The position numbers were made by a program, and so were the translations under genes. From the NCBI GenBank assembly GCA_963855995.1, contig OY979717.1:51901140-51965139 (forward strand): a DNA stretch of 64,000 nucleotides. Direction: 5' to 3'. This DNA comes from Muricea muricata. Taxonomy: Eukaryota; Cnidaria; Anthozoa; Malacalcyonacea; Plexauridae. The notes below the pieces were generated by a model. The model did not search any database, was not told where the DNA came from, and saw nothing but the letters and a program-made list of their open reading frames with translations. Shown one piece after another: positions 30,066-41,296 of the stretch. Position 1 is the first letter of the stretch. Each line of letters begins with the position of its first letter.

Positions 30066-30506
30066 ATTTTCCACTATGTGCTGCATTTTTCTTCTTCATC
30101 AAACAATAAAAGAAAAACGATTCCCTTAGTTTAAATGTCATCAATATTTCTAAAATTTAGGGCTAAGATTTTTTTGTCGTCTAGCGCTGGAAATATTTTA
30201 ACAATAATTCTAATCTAGTTGCTTCGTTTTTGGGGAAAAAATACGCCTATTCGAAAGAAATGAAAATTTTAGGAACGAAAGATTTAATTTGACGACATCA
30301 TTCCATTATCTACGCCTTTAATTTCTGTGATGTTGTTCAGTGATGTTATAATCGTCGTCCGTTGTATATGATATTGATATTATAATTTTGAAAGCTTCAC
30401 TTCAATTTCCAAACGGTTTTCTAAATTTTGACAATGCTAACAATTCTAAGATTGTACCAAATTATTGAGAAGTGTACGCGAAATAGCAAAAGGCGGTCGT
30501 TGAAAT

Positions 30507-30577
30507 GCGTTGGTGGTTCAGTGGTAGAATTCTCGCCGACCACGCGGGAGACCGGGGTTCGATTCCCCGCTAACGCA
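30507..30577 (+). tRNA. tRNA-Gly with anticodon ACC, G33
   Basis: Loop CGACCAC: anticodon ACC at 30539-30541, with the normally invariant U33 replaced by G. Confidence 0.8.
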
Positions 30578-30784
30578 AGCGTAAAGAATTTGGAATACTT
30601 TTATGCCCTGAATGGCTTCAAGTGTTAGATATTTATGAGCATATTTCAAAATATTCTTTATACCAGATTCTTTGAAACAATGAAATCGGACTGAACAGCT
30701 GAATTCTCTTTTTCTGATAAATTCTAGAGAATCCTTTGATATCTGCTCCTAAAATAAACGGAAAATAGAAAATGCCTGAGAAGC

Positions 30785-30856
30785 TCCAATGTGGTCTAGT
30801 GGTTAGGATCTGGCGTTTTCACCGCCATGGCCCGGGTTCGATTCCCGGCATGGGAA
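30785..30856 (+). tRNA. tRNA-Glu(UUC), A4 variant
   Basis: Anticodon 30818-30820. Confidence 0.85.
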
Positions 30857-31038
30857 AGTCACGGCTATGTCCATTTTTCTTCATCATAAAGTAACCAAAA
30901 AACCCTTCTTTCCAATGCTATTGTACATGATCATTTTTTACAACATTAGAATTCAACATTTTTCCAGTCTGCCGATTGCATAACTTCAACAATGATTGTA
31001 ATCTAGTTCATCAACAACATCAACTGTTCCGCTGACTC

Positions 31039-31083
31039 TCCCATGTGGTCTAGTGGTTAGGATCTGGCGCTCTCACCGCCATG
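31039..31083 (+). pseudogene. Truncated tRNA-Glu(CUC), nt 1-45
   Basis: Same breakpoint. Confidence 0.9.
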
Positions 31084-31129
31084 CATATTAAGAGATACAC
31101 GCGAGTTAGCAAAAGGCGGTCGTTGAAGT

Positions 31130-31200
31130 GCGTTGGTGGTGTAGTTCTAGAATTCTCGCCTGCCACCCGGGAGACCGGGGTTCGATTCCCCGCCAACGCA
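31130..31200 (+). tRNA. tRNA-Gly(GCC), class 2
   Basis: Anticodon 31162-31164; D loop TGTAGTTCTA loses G18 as well as G19, so likely inactive. Confidence 0.5.
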
Positions 31201-31407
31201 AGCGTAAACAATTTGGAATATTCTTATGCCCTGAATGACTTCACTTGTTAGATATTTATGAGAATATTTCAATATATCCTTCATAACCACATTCTTTGAA
31301 ACAATCAGATCGGACTGAACAGCTGAAACCTCTTTTTTTAGAGGTTCTAGAGAATCCTTTAAAATCTGCTCCAAAAATAAAAGGAAAATAGAAAACGCCT
31401 GAGAGAC

Positions 31408-31479
31408 TCTCATGTGGTCTAGTGGTTAGGATCTGGCGTTTTCACCGCCATGGCCCGGGTTCGATTCGCGGCATCGGAA
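31408..31479 (+). tRNA. tRNA-Glu(UUC), T3 variant, damaged
   Basis: Anticodon 31441-31443; CGCGG T stem plus CATCGGA acceptor clash. Confidence 0.6.
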
Positions 31480-31661
31480 ATTTACGGCTATGTCCATTTT
31501 TCTTCATCATAAAGTAACCAAAAAACCCTTCTTTCCAATGCTATTGTACATGATCATTTTTTACAACATTAGAATTCAACATTTTTCCAGTCTGCCGATT
31601 GCATAACTTCAACAATGATTGTAATCTAGTTCATCAACAACATCAACTGTTCCGCTGACTC

Positions 31662-31706
31662 TCCCATGTGGTCTAGTGGTTAGGATCTGGCGCTCTCACC
31701 GCCATG
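31662..31706 (+). pseudogene. Truncated tRNA-Glu(CUC), nt 1-45
   Basis: Same breakpoint. Confidence 0.9.
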
Positions 31707-31752
31707 CATATTAAGAGATACACGCGAGTTAGCAAAAGGCGGTCGTTGAAGT

Positions 31753-31823
31753 GCGTTGGTGGTGTAGTGCTAGAATTCTCGCCTGCCACCCGGGAGACCG
31801 GGGTTCGATTCCCCGCCAACGCA
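31753..31823 (+). tRNA. tRNA-Gly(GCC), class 2
   Basis: Anticodon 31785-31787; C19. Downstream palindrome is disturbed (TTATAGG). Confidence 0.62.
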
Positions 31824-32030
31824 AGCGTAAACAATTTGGAATATTCTTATGCCCTGAATGACTTCACTTGTTAGATATTTATGAGAATATTTCAATATAT
31901 CCTTCATAACCACATTCTTTGAAACAATCAGATCGGACTGAACAGCTGAAACCTCTTTTTTTATAGGTTCTAGAGAATCCTTTAAAATCTGCTCCAAAAA
32001 TAAAAGGAAAATAGAAAACGCCTGAGAGAC

Positions 32031-32102
32031 TCTCATGTGGTCTAGTGGTTAGGATCTGGCGTTTTCACCGCCATGGCCCGGGTTCGATTCCCGGCATGGG
32101 AA
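32031..32102 (+). tRNA. tRNA-Glu(UUC), T3 variant
   Basis: Anticodon 32064-32066. Confidence 0.88.
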
Positions 32103-32286
32103 ATTCACGGCTATGTCCATTTTTCTTCATCATAAAGTAATCAAAAAACCCCTCTTTCCAATGCTATTGTACATCATAATTTTTTACAACATTCGAGTTT
32201 AACATTTTGTCCACTCCGCCGATTGCATAACTTCAACAATGATTGTAATCTAGTTCTGTTATGGACATCAAATGTTCGACTCACTG

Positions 32287-32358
32287 TCCCATGTGGTCTA
32301 GCGGTTAGGATCTGGCGCTCTTTCCGCCATGGCCCGGGTTCGATTCCCGGCATGGGAA
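32287..32358 (+). tRNA. Glu(CUC) body with anticodon CTT
   Basis: Anticodon 32320-32322 is CTT. Confidence 0.85.
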
Positions 32359-32743
32359 ATTTTTCACTATGTGCTGCATTTTTCTTCTTCATCAAAGAAT
32401 AAAAGAAAAACGATATCCTTAGTTTATATGTCGTCAAACTTTGTAAAATTTAGAGCTAAGATTTTTTTTCGTCTAGCGCTGGAAATATTTTAACAATATT
32501 TCTAATCTAGTTGCTTTGTTTTTGGGGAAAAAATATGCCTATTCGAAAGAAATGAAAATTTTAGGAACGAAAGATGTAATTTGACGACATCATTCTATCA
32601 CCTACGCTTTGAGTTTCTGTGATGTTGTTCAGTGATGTTATAATCGTCGTCCGTTGTATATGATATATATATAATAACTTTGAAAGCTTCACTTCAATTT
32701 CCAAACGGATTTCTAAATTTTGACAAAAAGCGGTCGTTGAAGT

Positions 32744-32814
32744 GCGTTGGTGGTTCAGTGGTAGAATTCTCGCCTGCCACGCGGGAGACCGGGGTTCGAT
32801 TCCCCGCTAACGCA
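32744..32814 (+). tRNA. tRNA-Gly(GCC)
   Basis: Consensus class 1; anticodon 32776-32778. Confidence 0.95.
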
Positions 32815-33021
32815 AGCGTAAAGAATTTGGAATACTTTTATGCCCTGAATGGCTTCAAGTGTTAGATATTTATGAGCATATTTCAAAATATTCTTTATAC
32901 CAGATTCTTTGAAACAATGAAATCGGACTGAACAGCTGAATTCTCTTTTTCTGATAAATTCTAGAGAATCCTTTGATATCTGCTCCTAAAATAAACGGAA
33001 AATAGAAAATGCCTGAGAAGC

Positions 33022-33093
33022 TCCAATGTGGTCTAGTGGTTAGGATCTGGCGTTTTCACCGCCATGGCCCGGGTTCGATTCCCGGCATGGGAA
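33022..33093 (+). tRNA. tRNA-Glu(UUC), A4 variant
   Basis: Anticodon 33055-33057. Confidence 0.85.
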
Positions 33094-33275
33094 AGTCACG
33101 GCTATGTCCATTTTTCTTCATCATAAAGTAACCAAAAAACCCTTCTTTCCAATGCTATTGTACATGATCATTTTTTACAACATTAGAATTCAACATTTTT
33201 CCAGTCTGCCGATTGCATAACTTCAACAATGATTGTAATCTAGTTCATCAACAACATCAACTGTTCCGCTGACTC

Positions 33276-33320
33276 TCCCATGTGGTCTAGTGGTTAGGAT
33301 CTGGCGCTCTCACCGCCATG
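33276..33320 (+). pseudogene. Truncated tRNA-Glu(CUC), nt 1-45
   Basis: Same breakpoint. Confidence 0.9.
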
Positions 33321-33366
33321 CATATTAAGAGATACACGCGAGTTAGCAAAAGGCGGTCGTTGAAGT

Positions 33367-33437
33367 GCGTTGGTGGTGTAGTGCTAGAATTCTCGCCTGC
33401 CACCCGGGAGACCGGGGTTCGATTCCCCGCCAACGCA
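33367..33437 (+). tRNA. tRNA-Gly(GCC), class 2
   Basis: Anticodon 33399-33401; C19. Confidence 0.62.
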
Positions 33438-33644
33438 AGCGTAAACAATTTGGAATATTCTTATGCCCTGAATGACTTCACTTGTTAGATATTTATGAGA
33501 ATATTTCAATATATCCTTCATAACCACATTCTTTGAAACAATCAGATCGGACTGAACAGCTGAAACCTCTTTTTTTATAGGTTCTAGAGAATCCTTTAAA
33601 ATCTGCTCCAAAAATAAAAGGAAAATAGAAAACGCCTGAGAGAC

Positions 33645-33716
33645 TCTCATGTGGTCTAGTGGTTAGGATCTGGCGTTTTCACCGCCATGGCCCGGGTTCG
33701 ATTCCCGGCATGGGAA
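33645..33716 (+). tRNA. tRNA-Glu(UUC), T3 variant
   Basis: Anticodon 33678-33680. Confidence 0.88.
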
Positions 33717-33900
33717 ATTCACGGCTATGTCCATTTTTCTTCATCATAAAGTAATCAAAAAACCCCTCTTTCCAATGCTATTGTACATCATAATTTTTTA
33801 CAACATTCGAGTTTAACATTTTGTCCACTCCGCCGATTGCATAACTTCAACAATGATTGTAATCTAGTTCTGTTATGGACATCAAATGTTCGACTCACTG

Positions 33901-33972
33901 TCCCATGTGGTCTAGCGGTTAGGATCTGGCGCTCTTTCCGCCATGGCCCGGGTTCGATTCCCGGCATGGGAA
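33901..33972 (+). tRNA. Glu(CUC) body with anticodon CTT
   Basis: Anticodon 33934-33936 is CTT. Confidence 0.85.
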
Positions 33973-34357
33973 ATTTTTCACTATGTGCTGCATTTTTCTT
34001 CTTCATCAAAGAATAAAAGAAAAACGATATCCTTAGTTTATATGTCGTCAAACTTTGTAAAATTTAGAGCTAAGATTTTTTTTCGTCTAGCGCTGGAAAT
34101 ATTTTAACAATATTTCTAATCTAGTTGCTTTGTTTTTGGGGAAAAAATATGCCTATTCGAAAGAAATGAAAATTTTAGGAACGAAAGATGTAATTTGACG
34201 ACATCATTCTATCACCTACGCTTTGAGTTTCTGTGATGTTGTTCAGTGATGTTATAATCGTCGTCCGTTGTATATGATATATATATAATAACTTTGAAAG
34301 CTTCACTTCAATTTCCAAACGGATTTCTAAATTTTGACAAAAAGCGGTCGTTGAAGT

Positions 34358-34428
34358 GCGTTGGTGGTTCAGTGGTAGAATTCTCGCCTGCCACGCGGGA
34401 GACCGGGGTTCGATTCCCCGCTAACGCA
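34358..34428 (+). tRNA. tRNA-Gly(GCC)
   Basis: Consensus class 1; anticodon 34390-34392. Confidence 0.95.
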
Positions 34429-34635
34429 AGCGTAAAGAATTTGGAATACTTTTATGCCCTGAATGGCTTCAAGTGTTAGATATTTATGAGCATATTTCAA
34501 AATATTCTTTATACCAGATTCTTTGAAACAATGAAATCGGACTGAACAGCTGAATTCTCTTTTTCTGATAAATTCTAGAGAATCCTTTGATATCTGCTCC
34601 TAAAATAAACGGAAAATAGAAAATGCCTGAGAAGC

Positions 34636-34707
34636 TCCAATGTGGTCTAGTGGTTAGGATCTGGCGTTTTCACCGCCATGGCCCGGGTTCGATTCCCGGC
34701 ATGGGAA
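34636..34707 (+). tRNA. tRNA-Glu(UUC), A4 variant
   Basis: Anticodon 34669-34671. Confidence 0.85.
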
Positions 34708-34889
34708 AGTCACGGCTATGTCCATTTTTCTTCATCATAAAGTAACCAAAAAACCCTTCTTTCCAATGCTATTGTACATGATCATTTTTTACAACATTAG
34801 AATTCAACATTTTTCCAGTCTGCCGATTGCATAACTTCAACAATGATTGTAATCTAGTTCATCAACAACATCAACTGTTCCGCTGACTC

Positions 34890-34934
34890 TCCCATGTGGT
34901 CTAGTGGTTAGGATCTGGCGCTCTCACCGCCATG
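34890..34934 (+). pseudogene. Truncated tRNA-Glu(CUC), nt 1-45
   Basis: Same breakpoint. Confidence 0.9.
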
Positions 34935-34980
34935 CATATTAAGAGATACACGCGAGTTAGCAAAAGGCGGTCGTTGAAGT

Positions 34981-35051
34981 GCGTTGGTGGTGTAGTGCTA
35001 GAATTCTCGCCTGCCACCCGGGAGACCGGGGTTCGATTCCCCGCCAACGCA
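34981..35051 (+). tRNA. tRNA-Gly(GCC), class 2
   Basis: Anticodon 35013-35015; C19. Confidence 0.62.
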
Positions 35052-35258
35052 AGCGTAAAGAATTTGGAATATTCTTATGCCCTGAATGACTTCACTTGTT
35101 AGATATTTATGAGAATATTTCAATATATCCTTCATAACCACATTCTTTGAAACAATCAGATCGGACTGAACAGCTGAAACCTCTTTTTTTAGAGGTTCTA
35201 GAGAATCCTTTAAAATCTGCTCCAAAAATAAAAGGAAAATAGTAAACGCCTGAGAGAC

Positions 35259-35330
35259 TCCCATGTGGTCTAGTGGTTAGGATCTGGCGTTTTCACCGCC
35301 ATGGCCCGGGTTCGATTCCCGGCATGGGAA
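35259..35330 (+). tRNA. tRNA-Glu(UUC)
   Basis: Consensus; anticodon 35292-35294. Confidence 0.95.
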
Positions 35331-35514
35331 AGTCACGGCTATGTCCATTTTTCTTCATCATAAAGTAACCAAAAAACCCCTCTTTCCAATGCTATTGTAC
35401 ATCATAATTTTTTACAACATTCGAGTTTAACATTTTGTCCACTTCGCCGATTGCATAACTTCAACAATGATTGTAATCTAGTTCTGTTATGGACATCAAA
35501 TGTTCGACTCACTG

Positions 35515-35586
35515 TCCCATGTGGTCTAGCGGTTAGGATCTGGCGCTCTCACCGCCATGGCCCGGGTTCGATTCCCGGCATGGGAA
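35515..35586 (+). tRNA. tRNA-Glu(CUC)
   Basis: Consensus; anticodon 35548-35550. The spacer after it matches those after 24528 and 60821 (TTTTTTGGGAAAAATTATG). Confidence 0.95.
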
Positions 35587-35972
35587 ATTTTTCACTATGT
35601 GCTGCATTTTTCTTCTTCATCAAAGAATAAAAGAAAAACGATATCCTTAGTTTATAGGTCGTCAAACTTTGTAAAATTTAGAGCTAAGATTTTTTTGTCG
35701 TCTAGCGCTGGAAATATTTTAACAATATTTCTAATCTAGTTGCTTTGTTTTTTGGGAAAAATTATGCCTATTCGAAAGAAATGAAAATTTTAGGAACGAA
35801 AGATGTAATTTGACGACATCATTCTATTACCTACGCTTTGAGTTTCTGTGATGTTGTTCAGTGATGTTATAATCGTCGTCCGTTGTATATGATATTGATA
35901 TAATAACTATGAAAGCTTCACTTCAATTTCCAAACGGATTTCTAAATTTTGACAAAAAGCGGTCGTTGAAGT

Positions 35973-36043
35973 GCGTTGGTGGTTCAGTGGTAGAATTCTC
36001 GCCTGCCGCGCGGGAGACCGTGGTTCGATTCCCCGCTAACGCA
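35973..36043 (+). tRNA. tRNA-Gly(GCC)
   Basis: Anticodon 36005-36007; A37 is G and the T stem CGTGG has a clash. Confidence 0.8.
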
Positions 36044-36250
36044 AGCGTAAAGAATTTGGAATACTTTTATGCCCTGAATGGCTTCAAGTGTTAGATATTT
36101 ATGAGCATATTTCAATATATTCTTTATACCAGATTCTTTGAAACAATGAAATCGGACTGAACAGCTGAATTCTCTTTTTCTGATAAATTCTAGAGAATCC
36201 TTTGATATGTGCTCCTAAAATAAACGGAAAATGGAAAATGCCCGAGAAGC

Positions 36251-36322
36251 TCCCATGTGGTCTAGTGGTTAGGATCTGGCGTTTTCACCGCCATGGCCCG
36301 GGTTCGATTCCCGGCATGGGAA
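36251..36322 (+). tRNA. tRNA-Glu(UUC)
   Basis: Consensus; anticodon 36284-36286. Confidence 0.95.
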
Positions 36323-36506
36323 ATTTACGGCTATGTCCATTTTTCTTCATCATAAAGTAACCAAAAAACCCTTCTTTCCAATGCTATTGTACATCATCAT
36401 TTTTTACAACATTAGAGTTTAATATTTTGTCCAGTCCGCCGATTGCTTAACTTCAACAATGACTGTAATCTAGTTCTGTTATCGACATCAAATGTTCGGC
36501 TCACTG

Positions 36507-36560
36507 TCCGATGTGGTCTAGCGGTTAGGATCTGGCGCTCTCACCGCCATGGCCCGGGAA
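36507..36560 (+). pseudogene. tRNA-Glu(CUC) with 18-nt T-arm deletion
   Basis: 54 nt. The gene jumps from CCCGGG to the final AA, so 18 nt between two GGG triplets (T loop, half T stem, 3' acceptor) are lost with the B box. G4 acceptor, as in C56G copies. Confidence 0.88.
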
Positions 36561-37002
36561 ATTTTCCACTATGTGCTGCATTTTTCTTCTTCATCAAACA
36601 ATAAAAGAAAAACGATTCCCTTAGTTTAAATGTCATCAATATTTGTAAAATTTAGGGCTAAGATTTTTTTGTCGTCTAGCGCTGGAAATATTTTAACAAT
36701 AACTCTAATCTAGTTGCTTAGTTTTTGGGGAAAAAAATATGCCTGTTCGAAAGAAATGAAAATTTTAGGAACGAAAGATTTAATTTGACGAATTCATTCT
36801 ATGATCTACGCTTTGAATTTCTGTGATGTTGTTCAGTGATGTTATAATCGTCGTCCGTTGAATATGATATTGATATAATAATTTTGAAAGCTTGTTTTCA
36901 ATTTCCAAACGGTTTTCTAAATTTTGACAATGCTAACAATTCTAAGATTGTATCGAGTTATTAAGAAATACACGCCAGTTAGAAAAAGGCGGTCGTTGAA
37001 GT

Positions 37003-37073
37003 GCGTTGTTTGTTCAGTGGTAGAATTCTCGCCTTCCACCCGGGAGACCGGGATTCGATTCCCCGCTAACGCA
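37003..37073 (+). tRNA. tRNA-Gly with anticodon TCC
   Basis: Anticodon 37035-37037 is TCC. Related to the decayed copy at 1424 but with G19 and a GATTC B box. T at acceptor base 7 and at base 9 (GCGTTGTTTG), and CCGGG in the anticodon stem. Confidence 0.65.
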
Positions 37074-37280
37074 AGCGTAAACAATTTGGAATATTTTTAT
37101 GCCTTGAATGACTTCAAATGTTAGATATTTATGAGAATATTTCAATATATCCTTCATAATTACATTTTTTGAAACAATGAGATGGGACTGAACAGTTGAA
37201 ACCACTTTTTTTATAAATTCTAGAGAACCCTTTGATATCTGCTCCAAAAATAAAAGGAAAATAGAAAATACCTGAGAGAC

Positions 37281-37352
37281 TCCGATGTGGTCTAGTGGTG
37301 AGGATCTGGCGTTTTCACCGCCATGGCCCGGGTTCGTTTCCCGGCATGGGAA
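37281..37352 (+). tRNA. tRNA-Glu(UUC), damaged
   Basis: Anticodon 37314-37316; G4 acceptor, and the T loop reads TTCGTTT so invariant A58 is T. Confidence 0.55.
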
Positions 37353-37536
37353 ATTCACGGCTATGTCAATTTTTCTTCACCATAAAGTAACCAAAAAACC
37401 CCTCTTTCCAATGCTATTGTACATCATCATTTTTTACAACATTCGAGTTTAAAATTTTGTCCAGTCCGCCGATATCATAACTTCAACAATGATTGTAATC
37501 TAGTTGGGTTATCGACATCAAATGTTTGGCTGACTG

Positions 37537-37608
37537 TCCCATGTGGTCTAGTGATTAGCATCTGGCGCTCTCCCTGCCATGGCCCGGGTTCGATTCCCGG
37601 CATGGGAA
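37537..37608 (+). tRNA. tRNA-Glu(CUC), D-loop variant
   Basis: Anticodon 37570-37572; GATTAGCA D loop as at 913, C at position 37, G-T closing pair in the anticodon stem. Confidence 0.7.
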
Positions 37609-38050
37609 ATTTTCCACTATGTGCTGCATTTTTCTTTTTCATCAAAGAATAAAAGAAAAACGATATCCTTAGTTTATATGTCGTCAAACTTTGTAAAATA
37701 TAGAGCTAAGATTTTTGTGTCGTTTAGCGCTGGAAATATTTTAACAATATTTCTAATCTAGTTTCTTAGTGTTTAGGGAAAAAAATATGCCTGTTCGAAA
37801 GAAATGAAAATTTTAGGAACGAAAGATTTAATTTTACGACATCATTCTATGATCTACGCTTTGAATTTCTGTGATGTTGTTCAGTGATGTTATAATCGTG
37901 GTCCGTTGTATATGATATTGATATAATAACTTTGAAAGCTTCACTTCAATTTCCAAACGGTTTTCTAAATTTTGACAATGCTAACAATTCTAAGATTGTA
38001 CCGACTTATTAAGAAGTACACACGAAATAGCAAAAAGCGGTCGTTGAAGT

Positions 38051-38121
38051 GCGTTGTTGGTTCAGTGGTAGAATTCTCGCCTGCCACGCGGGAGACCGGG
38101 GTTCGATTCCCCGCCAACGCA
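38051..38121 (+). tRNA. tRNA-Gly(GCC)
   Basis: Anticodon 38083-38085; acceptor base 7 is T, otherwise consensus with CCAACGCA. Confidence 0.88.
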
Positions 38122-38329
38122 AGCGTGAAGAATTTGAAATATTTTTATGCCCTTAATGGCTTCAAGTGTTAGATATTTATGAGAATATTTAAATATATTC
38201 TTCATCACCACATTCTTTGAAACAATGAGATCGGACTGAACAGCTGAATTCTATTTTTTTGATAAATTCTAGAGAATCCTTTGATATCTGCTCCTAAAAT
38301 AAAGGGAAAATGGAAAATGCCTGAGAAGC

Positions 38330-38374
38330 TCCCATGTGGTCTAGTGGTTAGGATCTGGCGCTCTCACCGCCATG
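38330..38374 (+). pseudogene. Glu(UUC)-flanked truncated Glu(CUC) hybrid
   Basis: The 5' flank (GCCTGAGAAGC) belongs to a Glu(UUC) locus but the anticodon is CTC and the end is the nt-45 breakpoint. A crossover inside the shared first ~30 nt has removed one Glu(UUC) gene; this is the only unit without one. Confidence 0.88.
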
Positions 38375-38419
38375 CATATTAAGAGTACACGCGAGTTAGC
38401 AAAAGGCGGTCGTTGAAGT

Positions 38420-38490
38420 GCGTTGGTGGTGTAGTGCTAGAATTCTCGCCTTCCACGCGGGAGACCGGGGTTCGATTCCCCGCCAACGCA
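38420..38490 (+). tRNA. tRNA-Gly, class 2, anticodon TCC
   Basis: Anticodon 38452-38454 is TCC; C19, but anticodon and T stems are fully paired. Confidence 0.63.
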
Positions 38491-38697
38491 AGCGTAAAGA
38501 ATTTGGAATATTCTTATGCCCTGAATGACTTCACTTGTTAGATATTTATGAGAATATTTCAATATATCCTTCATAACCACATTCTTTGAAACAATCAGAT
38601 CGGACTGAACAGCTGAAACCTCTTTTTTTAGAGGTTCTAGAGAATCCTTTAAAATCTGCTCCAAAAATAAAAGGAAAATAGAAAACGCCTGAGAGAC

Positions 38698-38761
38698 TCC
38701 CATGTGGTTAGGATCTGGCGTTTTCACCGTCATGGCCCGGGTTCGATTTCCGGCATGGGAA
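38698..38761 (+). pseudogene. tRNA-Glu(UUC) with 8-nt A-box deletion
   Basis: Copy of the lesion at 12602, plus a T in the T stem (GATTTCC). Confidence 0.85.
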
Positions 38762-38945
38762 ATTCACGGCTATGTCCATTTTTCTTCATCATAAAGTAAC
38801 CAAAAAATCCCTCTTTCCAATGCTATTGTACATCATATCTTTGTACAACATTCGAGTTTAACATTTTGTCCACTCCGCCGATTGCATAACTCCAACAATG
38901 ATTGTAATCTAGTTCTGTTATGGACATCAAATGTTCGACTCACTG

Positions 38946-39017
38946 TCCCATGTGGTCTAGCGGTTAGGATCTGGCGCTCTCACCGCCATGGCCCGGGTTC
39001 GATTCCCGGCATGGGAA
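38946..39017 (+). tRNA. tRNA-Glu(CUC)
   Basis: Consensus; anticodon 38979-38981. Confidence 0.95.
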
Positions 39018-39403
39018 ATTTTTCACTATGTGCTGCATTTTTCTTCTTCATCAAAGAATAAAAGAAAAACGATATCCTTAGTTTATATGTCGTCAAACTT
39101 TGTAAAATTTAGAGCTAAGATTTTTTTGTCGTCTAGCGCTGGAAATACTTTAACAATATTTCTAATCTAGTTGCTTTGTTTTTGGGGAAAAAATATGCCT
39201 ATTCGAAAGAAATGAAAATTTTAGGAACGAAAGATGTAATTTGACGACATCATTCTATTACCTACGCTTTGAGTTTCTGTGATGTTGTTCAGTGATGTTA
39301 TAATCGTCGTCCGTTGTATATGATATTGATATAATAACTTTGAAAGCTTCACTTCAATTTCCAAACGGATTTCTAAATTTTGACAAAAGGCGGTCGTTGA
39401 AGT

Positions 39404-39474
39404 GCGTTGGTGGTTCAGTGGTAGAATTCTCGCCTGCCACGCGGGAGACCGGGGTTCGATTCCCCGCTAACGCA
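39404..39474 (+). tRNA. tRNA-Gly(GCC)
   Basis: Consensus class 1; anticodon 39436-39438. Confidence 0.95.
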
Positions 39475-39682
39475 AGCGTAAAGAATTTGGAATACTTTTA
39501 TGCCCTGAATGGCTTCAAGTGTTAGATATTTATGAGAATATTTCAATATATTCTTTATAACCACATTCTTTGAAACAATGAGATCGGACTGAACAGCTGA
39601 ATTCTATTTTTCTGATAAATTCTAGAGAATCCTTTGATATCTGCTCCTAAAATAAACGGAAAATAGAAAATGCCTGAGAAGC

Positions 39683-39754
39683 TCCCATGTGGCCTAGTGG
39701 TTAGGATCTGGCGTTTTCACCGCCATGGCCCGGGTTCGATTCCCGGCATAGGAA
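39683..39754 (+). tRNA. tRNA-Glu(UUC)
   Basis: Anticodon 39716-39718; TGGCCTAGTGG A box and CATAGGA acceptor clash. Confidence 0.8.
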
Positions 39755-39936
39755 TTTACGGCTATGTCCATTTTTCTTCATCATAAAGTAACCAAAAAAC
39801 CCTTCTTTCCAATGCTATTGTACATCATCATTTTTTACAACATTAGAGTTTAATATTTTGTCTAGTCCGCCGATTGCATAACTTCAACAATGATTGTAAT
39901 CTAGTTCATCAACAACATCAACTGTTCCGCTGACTG

Positions 39937-39981
39937 TCCCATGTGGTCTAGTGGTTAGGATCTGGCGGTCTCACCGCCATG
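39937..39981 (+). pseudogene. Truncated tRNA-Glu(CUC), nt 1-45
   Basis: Same breakpoint; loop base 32 is G. Confidence 0.9.
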
Positions 39982-40027
39982 CATATTAAGAGATACACGC
40001 GAGTTAGAAAAAGGCGGTCGTTGAAGT

Positions 40028-40098
40028 GCGTTGGTGGTGTAGTGCTAGAATTCTCGCCTGCCACCCGGGAGACCGGAGTTCGATTCCCCGCCAACGCA
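40028..40098 (+). tRNA. tRNA-Gly(GCC), class 2
   Basis: Anticodon 40060-40062; C19, A-C clash in T stem. Confidence 0.6.
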
Positions 40099-40304
40099 AG
40101 CGTAAAGAATTGGAATATTCTTATGCCCTGAATGACTTCACTTGTTAGATATTTATGAGAATATTTCAATATATCCTTCATAACCACATTCTTTGAAACA
40201 ATCAGATCGGACTGAACAGCTGAAACCTCTTTTTTTAGAGGTTCTAGACAATCCTTTAAAATCTGCTCCAAAAATAAAAGGAAAATAGAAAACGCCTGAG
40301 AGAC

Positions 40305-40376
40305 TCCTATGTGGTCTAGTGGTTAGGATCTGGCGTTTTCACCGCCATGGCCCGGGTTCGATTCCCGGCATGGGAA
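40305..40376 (+). tRNA. tRNA-Glu(UUC)
   Basis: Anticodon 40338-40340; T4 in the acceptor (TCCTATG) forms a T-G pair. Confidence 0.88.
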
Positions 40377-40560
40377 ATTCACGGCTATGTCCATTTTTAT
40401 TCATCATAAAGTAACCAAAAAACCCCTCTTTCCAATGCTATTGTACATCATAATTTTTTACAACATTCGAGTTTAACATTTTGTCCACTCCGCCGATTGC
40501 ATAACTTCAACAATGATTGTAATCTAGTTCTGTTATGGACATCAAATGTTCGACTCACTG

Positions 40561-40632
40561 TCCCATGTGGTCTAGCGGTTAGGATCTGGCGCTCTCACCG
40601 CCATGGCCCGGGTTCGATTCCCGGCATGGGAA
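40561..40632 (+). tRNA. tRNA-Glu(CUC)
   Basis: Consensus; anticodon 40594-40596. Confidence 0.95.
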
Positions 40633-41018
40633 ATTTTTCACTATGTGCTGCATTTTTCTTCTTCATCAAAGAATAAAAGAAAAACGATATCCTTAGTTTA
40701 TATGTCGTCAAACTTTGTAAAATTTAGAGCTAAGATTTTTTTGTCGTCTAGCGCTGGAAATATTTTAACAATATTTCTAATCTAGTTGCTTTGCTTTTGG
40801 GGAAAAAATATGCCTATTCGAAAGAAATGAAAATTTTAGGAACGAAAGATGTAATTTGACGACATCATTCTATTACCTACGCTTTGAGTTTCTGTGATGT
40901 TGTTCAGTGATGTTATAATCGTCGTCCGTTGTATATGATATTGATATAATAACTTTGAAAGCTTCACTTCAATTTCCAAACGGATTTCTAAATTTTGACA
41001 AAAAGCGGTCGTTGAAGT

Positions 41019-41089
41019 GCGTTGGTGGTTCAGTGGTAGAATTCTCGCCTGCCACGCGGGAGACCGGGGTTCGATTCCCCGCTAACGCA
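41019..41089 (+). tRNA. tRNA-Gly(GCC)
   Basis: Consensus class 1; anticodon 41051-41053. Confidence 0.95.
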
Positions 41090-41296
41090 AGCGTAAAGAA
41101 TTTGGAATACTTTTATGCCCTGAATGGCTTCAAGTGTTAGATATTTATGAGCATATTTCAATATAGTCTTTATACCACATTCTTTGAAAGAATGAAATCG
41201 GAATGAACAGCTGAATTCTCTTTTTCTGATAAATTCTAGAGAATCCTTTGATATCTGCTCCTAAAATAAACGGAAAATAGAAAATGCCTGAGAAGC

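Larger units (their letters stand above)
31753..34980 (+). repeat. 1,614-bp higher-order repeat, third series
   Basis: Class 2 Gly genes at 31753, 33367 and 34981 recur at 1,614 bp; copies carry the same private TTATAGG change in the first two palindromes, showing a very recent duplication. Confidence 0.9.
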
